This document shows positions 36,629 through 45,770 of a DNA stretch of 63,884 nt, piece by piece (the stretch's first letter is position 1; each line of letters starts with the position of its first letter). Source of the DNA: an uncultured Paracoccaceae bacterium. Lineage in GTDB: Bacteria > Pseudomonadota > Alphaproteobacteria > Rhizobiales > Rhizobiaceae. The stretch covers positions 1 to 63,884 of the forward strand of contig CALMYO010000228.1 in assembly GCA_937873685.1 (NCBI GenBank), in the 5' to 3' direction. Made by a program: the position numbers and the translations under genes. Under the pieces are notes generated by a model. That model made no database searches, was not told where the DNA came from, and worked only from the letters and a program-made list of their open reading frames with translations.

Positions 36629-36653
36629 GCGCCCGCCCGCCATCCGCGGGCGC
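36629..36653 (-). terminator. Hairpin after second hyuB gene
   Basis: GCGCCCGC (36629-36636) pairs with GCGGGCGC (36646-36653) around a 9-nt loop. It lies 50 nt past the hyuB stop (36703) and about 115 nt before the binding-protein start (36516), inside the 186-bp gap, so it may separate hyuAB from the transporter genes at least in part. No T-run is visible. Confidence 0.45.
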
Positions 36654-36702
36654 TTGGCCCGGCGATCGGATTTCCCTTTGGCCGCTGCGGTGCGATGGCC
36701 CG

Positions 36703-38475
36703 TCAGGCGGCCTTCATCCTTTCCCTCAACTGTTGCGTTGCAACTGTATCGACCGACCAACCGTATCCGTCATTCGCTTCGGCAAGAACGACACCGTAAT
36801 CGGCGCGCGCGTCCTGCGCCGAAATGATTTCGTCGAGCACGTCACCGAGCACCTTGGCAGGATCGCGCTCCAGCGGATCGCCATAGCCGCCGCCGCAAGG
36901 CGAATAATATGATATCACGTCTCCGGCCTCGGTGCGAAGCCCGGAAAACTTTGCCGGCTGTTCAAGCATCTTGCCCGTGCGGTCGTTGGAAACCACGACC
37001 CTGCCGCCCGCGCCGGGCTTGCCGCCGAACACCCCCCAGGGAACGTCGTCATGCCGGTCGGCTTCATGCGTCATGTAACCCGATCCGAGATAGCGCTGCG
37101 ACTTGACCACCCCGGCGCCGCCGCGGAACTTGCCGGCGCCCGGCCGGGCATCGTCGCGGATTTCATAGCGGTCGCAGATCAGCGGCAAATGCATGCCGAG
37201 ATCCTCCAGCGGATTGTTGCGCGTGTTGCGCATAAGTTCCTCGATCGTGTCCGGCCCGTCGGAAAGCGGCCGTCCGCCCATCGCCGCTTCGTTGACCTCG
37301 AGGAACACCCAGTAATCGCCGCTGTCGCGCACGCCTGAATAGGCGGCGAAGGACAGCGTGGCGCCGTTCCCGGCGGTCGCCTTTTGCGGTATCACCGGCG
37401 CCAACGCCTTGATGATCAGGTCGACCACGCGCTGGATCTGCGAAAACCGCGCTTCGGCGGCGACGGGCGCGATGGGATTGAAAATACAGCCATGCGGCGC
37501 GGTGACCTTGATCGGCCGAAATGATCCCTCGTTTTGCGGGATATACTCCTGATGGGTGTAGGTATCCAGCAACAGGGCGCGGAAAGCAAAGAAACAGGCG
37601 ACCTTGGTTGATCCTTCGAACGGCACGTTGAAGGCGGTGGGAACCTGCGGCGAAGAGCCGGAAAGATCTACCTCGGCGCTGTCGCCGACGATCCGCACGG
37701 TCACCTTGATCGGCAGGTGGACACCGCGCGTGCGCCCGTCATCGTCGAGAAAACCTTCAGCCGTGTATTCGCCGTCCGGGATCATGGCGATCTCGCGGCG
37801 GATCATCGTTTCCGTGTAGTCCATCAGCTGGCGGGTCGCCTGGATCACGGTGTCATGCCCCCAAGTCTCGAACAGCTCCTGGAACCGCTGCACGCCGAGT
37901 TCGGCGGATGCGATCTGCGCTTCTAGATCGCCCATCACCAGGCTGGGGACACGGGTGTTGTCGCGGATATATTTCCAAAGCCACTCGTTGCGCCTGCCCT
38001 CCTCGTAGAGCTTCAGGCCGTTCAGCAGCATGCCCTCGGCATACATGTCGGGAATGTCGATCACCAGTCCGGGCGTCGCCGCGCCAATGTCTACGTGATG
38101 CGCGGTGTTGGCGGAAAAACCGACCAGTTCGCCATTGTGGAAAACCGGCATGACGATGGCGATGTCCGGGGAATGGCTGGCGCCGAAATAGGGATGGTTG
38201 TGGATGACGCAGTCGCCCGGTCTCCAGGCGTCCAGCGGCACGGTCTTCTCGATTCCGCGCAGATAGCCCGGCAGCGAGCCGATATGCATCGGGGTGGAAT
38301 CGGATTCGCAAAGCGTGTTGTAGTCGCGGTCGAACAGGCCCGCGCCAAGATCCTGGCTTTCGCGGATGATCGAGGAATAGCTCATGCGATAGAGCACGTT
38401 GCCCATTTGCTCGGCTATCGAGTGCAGAGCCCCGCCAATAACCTGAAGCGTGATCGGATCGATTTGCATGGTCAT
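36703..38475 (-). CDS. hyuB: Hydantoinase/oxoprolinase B subunit (second pair)
   Basis: 590 residues. The pattern equals the first pair: MSYSSIIRESQDLG, HNHPYFGASHSPD, NTAHHVDIGAATPG, TRNNPLEDLGMHLPL and SPCGGGYGDPLERDP. Sequence identity to the first pair is only moderate by eye (for example HNHPYF against HNDPYG), so this is an old paralogue with its own substrate, not a recent copy. It begins 10 nt after the hyuA stop with AGGGG as ribosome site. The ABC importer genes follow and probably bring in its substrate. Confidence 0.9.
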   Translation of the reverse strand: MTMQIDPITLQVIGGALHSIAEQMGNVLYRMSYSSIIRESQDLGAGLFDRDYNTLCESDSTPMHIGSLPGYLRGIEKTVPLDAWRPGDCVIHNHPYFGASHSPDIAIVMPVFHNGELVGFSANTAHHVDIGAATPGLVIDIPDMYAEGMLLNGLKLYEEGRRNEWLWKYIRDNTRVPSLVMGDLEAQIASAELGVQRFQELFETWGHDTVIQATRQLMDYTETMIRREIAMIPDGEYTAEGFLDDDGRTRGVHLPIKVTVRIVGDSAEVDLSGSSPQVPTAFNVPFEGSTKVACFFAFRALLLDTYTHQEYIPQNEGSFRPIKVTAPHGCIFNPIAPVAAEARFSQIQRVVDLIIKALAPVIPQKATAGNGATLSFAAYSGVRDSGDYWVFLEVNEAAMGGRPLSDGPDTIEELMRNTRNNPLEDLGMHLPLICDRYEIRDDARPGAGKFRGGAGVVKSQRYLGSGYMTHEADRHDDVPWGVFGGKPGAGGRVVVSNDRTGKMLEQPAKFSGLRTEAGDVISYYSPCGGGYGDPLERDPAKVLGDVLDEIISAQDARADYGVVLAEANDGYGWSVDTVATQQLRERMKAA

Positions 38476-38485
38476 GATGCGCCCC

Positions 38486-40573
38486 TCAGTCCCTGCCGAT
38501 CACAAGATCGCCGTAGGATTCCACAGTGGCCTCGTAGCCCGGCGGCACGATGGTGGTGGAGTTGTGCTGGATGATGATCGCCGGGCCGGTGATCCGATCG
38601 CCGGCCTTCAGATCCGAGCGGCGATAGCGCGGCGTTTCGACCTCGCTGCCATCGTCGAACACCGTCTTTCGCACATACATCGCGGCACGCTGCGGATTGG
38701 TCTCCCCGCCCGGTTCAAGTTTCGCGATTTCGAGCGTTTCCACCGCCGCCGTCGCGACCAGGCGCAAGGTGATCACCTCACAGAGCTGGTCCTTGAAGGC
38801 ATGTCCGTAAACCTGCTTGTGCACGTCATAGAAATTGTCGACGATCGCTCGAACACTGTCGGCATTGACTGGGCCGTCGGGAATTCTGGCCCGCAACTCG
38901 AAGCCCTGGCCGACATAGCGGCATTCGGCGAAACGCTGGTAGCGCCGGGCGGCGGGCTCGATCGCGTCGGCTTCGAACTGCGCGTCGGCCTTGGCGGCGA
39001 GCCCGTCGAGCGCATCGCCGAGCTGGCGCAGATCGTCCGGCGACGTCGTGTTGATCACCATCAGCGTCGAACTGGTGTATTCGTATTGCAGGTCGGTCAC
39101 CAGCAGGCCGGTGGCGGCGGTGATGCCCGGCTGGATCGGCGAGATGACGTTCCGGGCATGAATCGCTTCCGCCAGCGATACGGCATGCAACGGCCCGGCG
39201 CCGCCAAAGCCCATCAGAGAGAAATTTCGCGGATCGACGCCCTTGGCCACAGAGTTGGCGTTGATCGCAAGGGCCATGTTGTTGTTGATGATCTTGAGTA
39301 TGCCAAGCGCGGCATCCTTGACCGACATGCCGAGCCTGTCGGCGATGTGGTTCTTGATGGCCCGAACCGAGAGCTCCGGATCAAGCTCGATGTCGCCGCC
39401 GAGGAACTGTTCGGGATCGAGCCGTCCCAGCACCACCTGGGCATCCGTCACGGTCGGCTCCGCGCCGCCCTTGCCGTAGCAGGCCGGGCCCGGCTCCGCA
39501 CCGGCAGAGCGCGGGCCGACACGAAACGCGCCGCCCGGATCGATATAGGCGATCGAGCCGCCGCCCGCTCCGATCGCGTCGATATCTACCATCGGCACCA
39601 GCACCGGCAGAAGGTCGACGGTGGTGTCGCGCGGATTCTTGATGCGCAACTCGCCGTTCTGGATGACGCTGATGTCGGCCGACGTGCCGCCGATATCGAT
39701 GGTAATGATGTTGCCGACATCGCAGTTCCTGCCGGTCCAGCCGCCGCCGATTACGCCGCCGGCCGGCCCGGACAGCAGAAGGCCGATCGGCAGGCGGCTT
39801 GACTGCTCCACCGTTGCGATACCGCCATTCGATTGCATCACCCGGATGATGGCGTCGACGCCGGCCTGTTTCAGCCGCGCCGACAGGCTGTCGAGATAGT
39901 TCGACGTTTTCGGCCCGATATAGGCGTTCATCGCGGCGCTCGAGAAGCGCTCATACTCGCGGATGGTGTTGACCACCTCGGACGAGCAGTTGACGAAGGC
40001 GTCCGGCATCGCCTGGCGAACGATCTCCTTGGCCCGCTGCTCATGGGTATCGTTGAGAAACGAGAACAGGAAGCAGATTATGACGGCGTCCATGCCGCGC
40101 TTGGCGAACAGTTCCGCCGCCCGCTTCACCTCATCCTCGTCGAGCGGTGTTTCGATGCGGCCGTCGGGCGGCATGATGCGCTCGGTGACGCTCAGCCGGT
40201 CGCGACGTTTCACCAGCGGTTTCGACTGCCACGGCACGTCGAACTGGAGCGAAAAATTGTGCGGGCGCTTGTGGCGCGCCATGTGGAGAATGTCGCGGAA
40301 GCCGCGCGTGGTGATCATGCCGACTTTTGCGCCGGAGCGTTCGATCACCATGTTCGTGGCGACGGTTGTGCCATGGTAGAGGATATCGATGTCGCCCGGC
40401 GCGACGCCTGCCATGCTACAGGCTTGCAACACTCCGTTGACGACGCCATCGGCCTGGTTTTGCGGAGTGCTCGGAACCTTGGTGACAACGATTTGGCGTT
40501 CGCGGCCGGCGCCAACCTTCTCTAGGATCACGTCCGTGAAAGTGCCGCCCACATCAACGCCGACCCGGATCAT
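38486..40573 (-). CDS. hyuA: Hydantoinase/oxoprolinase A subunit (second pair)
   Basis: 695 residues with the ASKHA loops VDVGGTFTD (residues 6-14) and IDIGGTSADIS, HGTTVATNMVIE, MQSNGG, GAGGGSIAYID, PGPACYGKGGAEPTVTDAQ and FGGAGPLHA. It is the ATP-using subunit partnered by the HyuB encoded next. No metallochaperone lies beside this pair, unlike the first. It is the first gene of a long minus-strand series and faces a LysR gene across 221 bp. Confidence 0.9.
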   Translation of the reverse strand: MIRVGVDVGGTFTDVILEKVGAGRERQIVVTKVPSTPQNQADGVVNGVLQACSMAGVAPGDIDILYHGTTVATNMVIERSGAKVGMITTRGFRDILHMARHKRPHNFSLQFDVPWQSKPLVKRRDRLSVTERIMPPDGRIETPLDEDEVKRAAELFAKRGMDAVIICFLFSFLNDTHEQRAKEIVRQAMPDAFVNCSSEVVNTIREYERFSSAAMNAYIGPKTSNYLDSLSARLKQAGVDAIIRVMQSNGGIATVEQSSRLPIGLLLSGPAGGVIGGGWTGRNCDVGNIITIDIGGTSADISVIQNGELRIKNPRDTTVDLLPVLVPMVDIDAIGAGGGSIAYIDPGGAFRVGPRSAGAEPGPACYGKGGAEPTVTDAQVVLGRLDPEQFLGGDIELDPELSVRAIKNHIADRLGMSVKDAALGILKIINNNMALAINANSVAKGVDPRNFSLMGFGGAGPLHAVSLAEAIHARNVISPIQPGITAATGLLVTDLQYEYTSSTLMVINTTSPDDLRQLGDALDGLAAKADAQFEADAIEPAARRYQRFAECRYVGQGFELRARIPDGPVNADSVRAIVDNFYDVHKQVYGHAFKDQLCEVITLRLVATAAVETLEIAKLEPGGETNPQRAAMYVRKTVFDDGSEVETPRYRRSDLKAGDRITGPAIIIQHNSTTIVPPGYEATVESYGDLVIGRD

Positions 40574-40753
40574 GCCCGCCCCCTGCCTGCATCGCCAACT
40601 GTCATGGTCCTGCGGCCCGGAACATTCCCGGCGAAACAGCCGCAGCGCCAGATTGATAAGCGGCGACTATCCGTACTTGCAGAACCAATTCGCGCCTGTT
40701 TCTGTGCATTTAGGCGCAGGTCGAGAGCCTAGACAACGGGCAGGGGAGTGTGA

Positions 40754-40765
40754 AATAATATTATT
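40754..40765. promoter_or_regulatory. Palindrome in hyuA-lysR intergenic region
   Basis: AATAATATTATT is a perfect 12-bp AT palindrome 30 bp before the LysR start, in the 221-bp divergent gap 40574-40794. LysR-type regulators usually bind AT-containing dyads of this kind next to their own gene. A second dyad, GCGCCT (40692-40697) with AGGCGC (40712-40717), lies midway. Confidence 0.45.
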
Positions 40766-40794
40766 GGCATCATTAATCTGGAATTCGGATCAAT

Positions 40795-41700
40795 ATGCAT
40801 TTCGATCTGAAACACCTCGCAACTTTCGTCGCCGTGGCGGAGGAACTGAATTTCCATCGTGCGGCCGAGCGTCTTGCCACCACGCAACCGGCGGTGAGCC
40901 GCATGGTGCAGGAACTGGAGGCGCGCCTGTCGGTGATGCTGCTCGAACGCACCACGCGCAGTGTGCGCCTGACAGAGGCGGGGCGCTACCTGTTGGCGGA
41001 GGCCCGCGACATCTTGCAGCGCATGGAGGTGGCCGAGCACTACACCAGAATGCTCGATTCCGGCGCCAAGGGCACCTTGCGGATCGGTTACACGACGATC
41101 ACCGGCCATTCGCTGGTTCCCGACATCAGCCGCGAGTTTCGCAACGACAATCCCGAAGTCAAGCTTGAACTGAGCTATCATTCCTCTCCGGCCCAGCGCG
41201 ACCTGATCATCCGCGACCAGATCGACATCGGTTTTCTTGTCGGTTCGTTCAAAAGCTCCGAGATCGAGACACGGCCGGTTGCGACCCACTCCGTGGTTGC
41301 GCTGCTGCGGCCCGACAATCCGCTTTGCGCGCGCAAGGAGCTGACGGTCGCCGATCTCGTCAGTCAGCCGATCGTGATCGGAACCGATGCGGAGTGGCCG
41401 ACATTCCGCCGCATCGTGCTCGACATGTTCCAGAAGGAAGGCCACATTCTGTCCGCGTCGCAGGAAGCGACCAGCCTGCTTGGCATCCTGGGGCTCGTCA
41501 CGGCCGGTATGGGCATCACGATCTTCTGTGGCTTGCCGCGTTTCTGCGGCGCAGAGGCGATCGTTTCTCGACCGATACGCACCAAGTCACCGGTGATCGT
41601 GGAAACGCATGTGGCCTGGAAGCGCTCCAAGACCAGCAGGACGATCAGGCGCTTCGTCGAGACCAGCCAGACGGTTGGCGGCCGACAGTTGTGGAGTTGA
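40795..41700 (+). CDS. LysR-family transcriptional regulator
   Basis: 301 residues. The helix-turn-helix is at residues 1-60 (FDLKHLATFVAVAEELNFHRAAERLATTQPAVSRMVQELE) and the inducer domain follows, with GTLRIGYTTITGHSLVPDI and LRPDNPLCARKELTVADL. The form of the inducer domain recalls the CatR/BenM-like group. It is divergent from the second hyuAB pair and is the obvious regulator of that catabolic-transport series. Confidence 0.9.
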   Translation: MHFDLKHLATFVAVAEELNFHRAAERLATTQPAVSRMVQELEARLSVMLLERTTRSVRLTEAGRYLLAEARDILQRMEVAEHYTRMLDSGAKGTLRIGYTTITGHSLVPDISREFRNDNPEVKLELSYHSSPAQRDLIIRDQIDIGFLVGSFKSSEIETRPVATHSVVALLRPDNPLCARKELTVADLVSQPIVIGTDAEWPTFRRIVLDMFQKEGHILSASQEATSLLGILGLVTAGMGITIFCGLPRFCGAEAIVSRPIRTKSPVIVETHVAWKRSKTSRTIRRFVETSQTVGGRQLWS

Positions 41701-41813
41701 ACATCGCAGGGGCAGCCGAAGTCATTGTCGCGAGCTGCGCGCCGCGTGCGCCCGTTCCGGCATCGGACCGAACAGCGCTCCAACTGCGTGGCGGACCGCA
41801 AGCGGCTTGAGCG

Positions 41814-42722
41814 TCAGCGCAGTGTCGGGTCGAGGATGTCGCGCAGCCAGTCGCCGACAATCGAGATCGACAGGGTGGTGAGAACGATCGCTCCGGCCGG
41901 CGCCAGCATGATCCACGGCGCCGACTGGATGTAGTCGCGGCCATAACCCACCATGTTGCCGAGCGAGGTCATCGGCGGCTGCACGCCGAGACCGAGGAAG
42001 GACAGGCCGGATTCCAGCAGGATCACTTCCGGAAAGTTGAGCGTCATCGACACGATCAGTGTCGACGCGATATTGGGCAGGATGTGACGCCCGTAGATAC
42101 GCCAGGGCGAGGCGCCGAGGTCGCGCACGGCGGTGGCGTAACCTTGCTCGCCGGCCGCGATCGCCAGTCCGCGGGCGATGCGCGCGATGCGCTCCCAGCC
42201 GTAGAAGCCCATCAACACGATGAACAAAGTCAAGGCGTTGCCGAAAAAGGCGAGCACGGCAAGCGCGATGATCATGAACGGCATCGAGGCCTGCGCGTCG
42301 ATCAGCATCAGGATCAACTGTTCGACGCGGCCGCGGAACCAGGCGGCGAGAAAGCCGAGCAGGACACCGACAGTGGCGGCGATCAGCGTCGAGACGAAGG
42401 CGATCAAGACCGAAATCCGGATGGAGACGATAAGGCGCGACAGCACATCGCGTCCGAGTTCGTCCGTGCCGAGTGGATGCGCCCAGTTGCCGCCAAAGCC
42501 GACGGGCGGCGTCAGCCGCGCGCGCAGGTCCATCGCCATGAAGTCGTATGGCGCAACCAGCGGCGCGAAGGCGACGATGAACAGCGCCAGCGCGATCCAG
42601 AACAGGGCGAACAGCACCAGCGGCGGCCATGCTTCGAAGAAGGCGGATAATCTTCCCTTGGCGGTGAATACACTGCCGCCGTCGAGAACGCGCGTTTCGT
42701 TGTTTTCGGTGTCGACGGCCAT
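41814..42722 (-). CDS. Peptide/opine-type ABC transporter permease (DppC type), second system
   Basis: 302 residues with six predicted membrane segments and the DppC hallmarks HPLGTDELGRDVLSRLI, DAQASMPFMIIALAVLAFFG, RDLGASPWRIYGRHILPNI (EAA loop) and LLESGLSFLGLGVQPP. It is the last gene of SBP-dppD-dppF-dppB-dppC, one base after dppB. It convergently meets the LysR gene across 113 bp in which I see only a weak CCGC-AA-GCGG hairpin. Confidence 0.92.
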   Translation of the reverse strand: MAVDTENNETRVLDGGSVFTAKGRLSAFFEAWPPLVLFALFWIALALFIVAFAPLVAPYDFMAMDLRARLTPPVGFGGNWAHPLGTDELGRDVLSRLIVSIRISVLIAFVSTLIAATVGVLLGFLAAWFRGRVEQLILMLIDAQASMPFMIIALAVLAFFGNALTLFIVLMGFYGWERIARIARGLAIAAGEQGYATAVRDLGASPWRIYGRHILPNIASTLIVSMTLNFPEVILLESGLSFLGLGVQPPMTSLGNMVGYGRDYIQSAPWIMLAPAGAIVLTTLSISIVGDWLRDILDPTLR

Positions 42723-42723
42723 G

Positions 42724-43659
42724 TCAGGCTCCGGCAGTCAGGCGCTTGGCGCGCAGGCGCGGATCGACCCAGCCGTAGAGCAGGTCGACAGCAAGGTTGG
42801 CGAAGACCATGGTGAACCCGACCAGCAGCAGGATCACCTGCACCACGGCGAGATCGCGGTTGGCGACCGCCGTCACCAGAAGGCGGCCGACGCCGGGCCA
42901 GGAAAACACGCTTTCCACCACGACCGCGCCGGCAACGAGCGATCCGACCATGAAGCCGACGATGGTGAGCGTGGGGATGGCGGCGTTCGGCAGGGCGTGG
43001 CGGGTGACGACATCGCGCCACACCAGCCCCTTGGCCGAGGCAGTGCGGATATAGGGCTGGCCGAGCACCTCCAGCATGGCCGAGCGGGTGAAACGGGCGA
43101 TTACCGCCGCGCCGATAACGCCCATGGTGAAAATCGGCAGGATGGCGTGCATCCAGGTGTCCGAGCCGCCCGACGGCAGCCAGCGCAGCCAGACCGCAAA
43201 GACCAGCGCGAGCACGAGGCCGAGCACGAAACTCGGCACGGTGAAGCCCATCACCGAAACCGTCATGATCAGCCGGTCGAGGAAGGTATTGCGGTGAAGG
43301 GCAGCAAAGATGCCGGCGGGAAGGCCGATGGCGATCTTCAGCAGCAGCGCAGGAACCGTGATCGCAAGCGTCAGCGGAATGCGCTCGCCGACGACTTCCA
43401 GAGCCGAGCGGCCGTCGCGCATCGAGTTGCCGAGATCACCGCCAAGGATCGCCCAGAAGTAGCGCAGGTATTGAACCCAGATCGGTTGGTCGAGACCCCA
43501 GTTGCGGCGGAACGCCTCGAAGGCTTCCGGCGGGGCTTCCGGGCCGAGGATGATGATTGCCGGATCGCCCGACATGCGCAAGATGACGAAGGCGATGGAG
43601 ACGATCAGCGTTACGGTAACGAGGGCACGGCCAATACGAACAAGGGTGTAGCGCAGCAT
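42724..43659 (-). CDS. Peptide/opine-type ABC transporter permease (DppB type), second system
   Basis: 311 residues from the ATG at 43659, with CGGAG seven bases upstream inside the end of the ATPase gene. Six predicted membrane segments. DppB hallmarks are RMSGDPAIIILG, LDQPIWVQYLRYFWAILGGDLG, PSFVLGLVLALVFA and the EAA-like loop RTASAKGLVWRDVVTRHALPNA. It forms the pore with the DppC-type subunit. Confidence 0.92.
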   Translation of the reverse strand: MLRYTLVRIGRALVTVTLIVSIAFVILRMSGDPAIIILGPEAPPEAFEAFRRNWGLDQPIWVQYLRYFWAILGGDLGNSMRDGRSALEVVGERIPLTLAITVPALLLKIAIGLPAGIFAALHRNTFLDRLIMTVSVMGFTVPSFVLGLVLALVFAVWLRWLPSGGSDTWMHAILPIFTMGVIGAAVIARFTRSAMLEVLGQPYIRTASAKGLVWRDVVTRHALPNAAIPTLTIVGFMVGSLVAGAVVVESVFSWPGVGRLLVTAVANRDLAVVQVILLLVGFTMVFANLAVDLLYGWVDPRLRAKRLTAGA

Positions 43660-43663
43660 GGCG

Positions 43664-44668
43664 TTACTCCGCCGCAAGCGGTTGGACAGCGCGTGCGCCG
43701 GCGCCTGCGAGATGGCAGGCGACGGCGCGATCGCCCTCGGCGACGAGGGCCGGTTTTTCAACACGGCAACGGGCAATTGCCACCGGGCAGCGCGGGTGGA
43801 ACGCGCATCCCGGCGGGGTGTCGACCGGGTTAGGAGGATCGCCCGCAAGCACGATACGCTCGCGCCGGCCGCGGGTGCGCGGCGTCGGAATCGCCGAGAC
43901 GAGCGCCCTGGAGTAGGGGTGCAACGGGTCGCGGAATACGGCTTCCGGCGGCCCCTCTTCGACGATGCGGCCAAGATACATCACCGCGACGCGGTCCGAC
44001 ATCTGCCGCACCACCTTCAGATCGTGGCTGATGAACAGCGCGGCAAAACCGGTGCGGGCGCGAAGGTCGTCCAGCAGGTTCAGGACCTGGGCCTGGATCG
44101 AGACGTCCAGCGCCGAAACCGGCTCGTCACAGACCAGTAGGTCCGGGTCCAACGCCAGTGCACGCGCGATCACCACGCGCTGGCGCTGACCGCCGGACAG
44201 CTCGTGCGGATAACGGACTGCCATGTCAGCGCGAAGCCCGACCGCGTCCATCAGCGACGCCACCTTCTCACGCTTTTGCCCCCTGGGCATCGCTGCCTCA
44301 TGAATATCGAGCGGTTCGCCGATCTGGTCGGCAATCGTCAGGCGCCGGTCGAGCGCGCCAAGCGGATCCTGGTAGATCATCTGCATGCGCCGGCGCAGCG
44401 CACGCCAATTCGCGTCATGACGGGCGGTAACCGATGCGCCGTCGAACATGATCGTGCCAGCGGTCGCCGGAATATGACCGAGCACCAGCTTGGCTGTGGT
44501 CGACTTGCCGCAGCCGGATTCGCCGACAAGACCAAGCGTCTCGCCACGGTTGATGGCGAGTGACACGCCATCGACGGCTTTCAGCACGCCGGGCTTGCCA
44601 AAAAGGCCGCCGGGCAGCCGCACGGCGTAGTGGCGCTTCAGGTCGCGGACGGAGAGCAGGGGAGTCAT
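43664..44668 (-). CDS. Peptide/opine-type ABC transporter ATPase (DppF type), second system
   Basis: 334 residues. Walker [10 protein letters not shown], signature [14 protein letters not shown], Walker [13 protein letters not shown] and switch His ISHDL are intact. The C-terminal oligopeptide-transporter segment has the four-Cys iron-sulfur type pattern around PPGCAFHPRCPVAIARC. Its start overlaps the DppD-type stop by ATGA. Confidence 0.93.
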   Translation of the reverse strand: MTPLLSVRDLKRHYAVRLPGGLFGKPGVLKAVDGVSLAINRGETLGLVGESGCGKSTTAKLVLGHIPATAGTIMFDGASVTARHDANWRALRRRMQMIYQDPLGALDRRLTIADQIGEPLDIHEAAMPRGQKREKVASLMDAVGLRADMAVRYPHELSGGQRQRVVIARALALDPDLLVCDEPVSALDVSIQAQVLNLLDDLRARTGFAALFISHDLKVVRQMSDRVAVMYLGRIVEEGPPEAVFRDPLHPYSRALVSAIPTPRTRGRRERIVLAGDPPNPVDTPPGCAFHPRCPVAIARCRVEKPALVAEGDRAVACHLAGAGARAVQPLAAE

Positions 44669-45708
44669 GCCGGCACCAGTTCATGTCCCGACATGGCGGC
44701 GGTCACTCCGGCCTCGCCATGCGGCAGCTCGCGGGCAAGAACCTGGCCGGCGCGCAGGCAGGCGACGTGATGGCCAAGGCCCATCCCGGCGAGGGCGGGA
44801 CGGCCAGCGCGGCAGGCATCGATCGAAAGCGTGCAGCGCGGCTCGAAGGCGCACCCCGGAGGCAGGCGGTCGGGCGGCGGCACCGTTCCGGGGATCGAAG
44901 CCAGTCGCCGCTTCGGTCCGCCGATATCCGGGAGCGCGGCGATCAGGCCGCGGGTGTAGGGATGGGCGGGCGCATCGAACAACCTGTCCGTTGTTGCCTC
45001 TTCGATGATGCGTCCGCAATACATGACGGCGATGCGATCGGCCATGTCGGCGACAACGCCGAGATCGTGCGAGATCAGGACCAGCGCCATGCCGTTTTCC
45101 TTGCGCAGTTCCCGCAGAAGGTCGAGAATCTGAGCCTGGATGGTGGCGTCGAGCGCCGTGGTCGGTTCGTCCGCCACCAGCACCTCCGGCTCGCCGGCCA
45201 GCGCCATCGCGATCATCACGCGCTGGTTCATGCCGCCCGACATTTCGTGCGGATATTCGTTCAACCGCTGCGCCGCGTTGGCGATGCCGACGCGGCCGAG
45301 CAGGCGTGCGGCTTCGGCGCGCGCGGCTGCGCCGGCCATGCCGCGATGCAGCGTCAGCGCCTCGACAAGCTGGCGGCCGATGCGATGCACCGGGTTGAGG
45401 GAACTGGAGGGGTCCTGGAAGATCATGGCGATACGGCCGCCGCGGATAGAAGCGAGCGTCGCTTCCGGTGCGCGCGCAAGTTCGTTTTCGCCGAGGCGGA
45501 CCGAGCCGCCGATGCGGGCGCGCTTGCCGAGCAGGCCGAGCGCGGCCAGCCAGGTGATCGATTTGCCGCAGCCGGATTCGCCGACCACACCTAGCGTCTC
45601 GCCGCGCGCTATGTCGAGCGAAACGCCGTGCAGGGCGCGCACGAAGCGGTGGCCCTGGTCGAAATCGACCGTCAGATCGCTAATGGTGACAAAGGGTTGG
45701 CGGGTCAT
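44665..45708 (-). CDS. Peptide/opine-type ABC transporter ATPase (DppD type), second system
   Basis: 347 residues from the ATG at 45708, which has only a weak ribosome site. Walker [10 protein letters not shown], signature MSGGMNQRVMIAMA, Walker B VLVADEPTTALD and His ISHDL are present, and the C-terminus carries LPPGCAFEPRCTLSIDAC. It forms a heterodimer with the DppF-type subunit. A hairpin at 45732-45759 separates it from the binding-protein gene. Confidence 0.92.
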   Translation of the reverse strand: MTRQPFVTISDLTVDFDQGHRFVRALHGVSLDIARGETLGVVGESGCGKSITWLAALGLLGKRARIGGSVRLGENELARAPEATLASIRGGRIAMIFQDPSSSLNPVHRIGRQLVEALTLHRGMAGAAARAEAARLLGRVGIANAAQRLNEYPHEMSGGMNQRVMIAMALAGEPEVLVADEPTTALDATIQAQILDLLRELRKENGMALVLISHDLGVVADMADRIAVMYCGRIIEEATTDRLFDAPAHPYTRGLIAALPDIGGPKRRLASIPGTVPPPDRLPPGCAFEPRCTLSIDACRAGRPALAGMGLGHHVACLRAGQVLARELPHGEAGVTAAMSGHELVPA

Positions 45709-45731
45709 CGGGGCACCGGGTTGCGAAAAAC

Positions 45732-45759
45732 TGCGGCCGGGACGTGCGCCCCGGCCGCA
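45732..45759 (-). terminator. Hairpin after second Dpp-type binding-protein gene
   Basis: TGCGGCCGGG (45732-45741) pairs with CCCGGCCGCA (45750-45759) around an 8-nt loop, 11 nt past the stop codon at 45771. There is no U-tract. Position and form match the other hairpins that follow binding-protein genes in this window. Confidence 0.55.
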
Positions 45760-45770
45760 AGTGTCGTGGC

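Noticed and set aside
22052..40573. The two hyuAB pairs as a recent tandem or segmental duplication
   Set aside because: Motif residues differ at many places (HNDPYG against HNHPYF; DIGGTSADIG against DIGGTSADIS), gene junctions differ (ATGA overlap against 10-bp gap), and neighbours are different.
41701..41813. Terminator between the LysR gene and dppC
   Set aside because: Only a CCGC-AA-GCGG stem of 4 bp with no T-run is visible; too weak to annotate.
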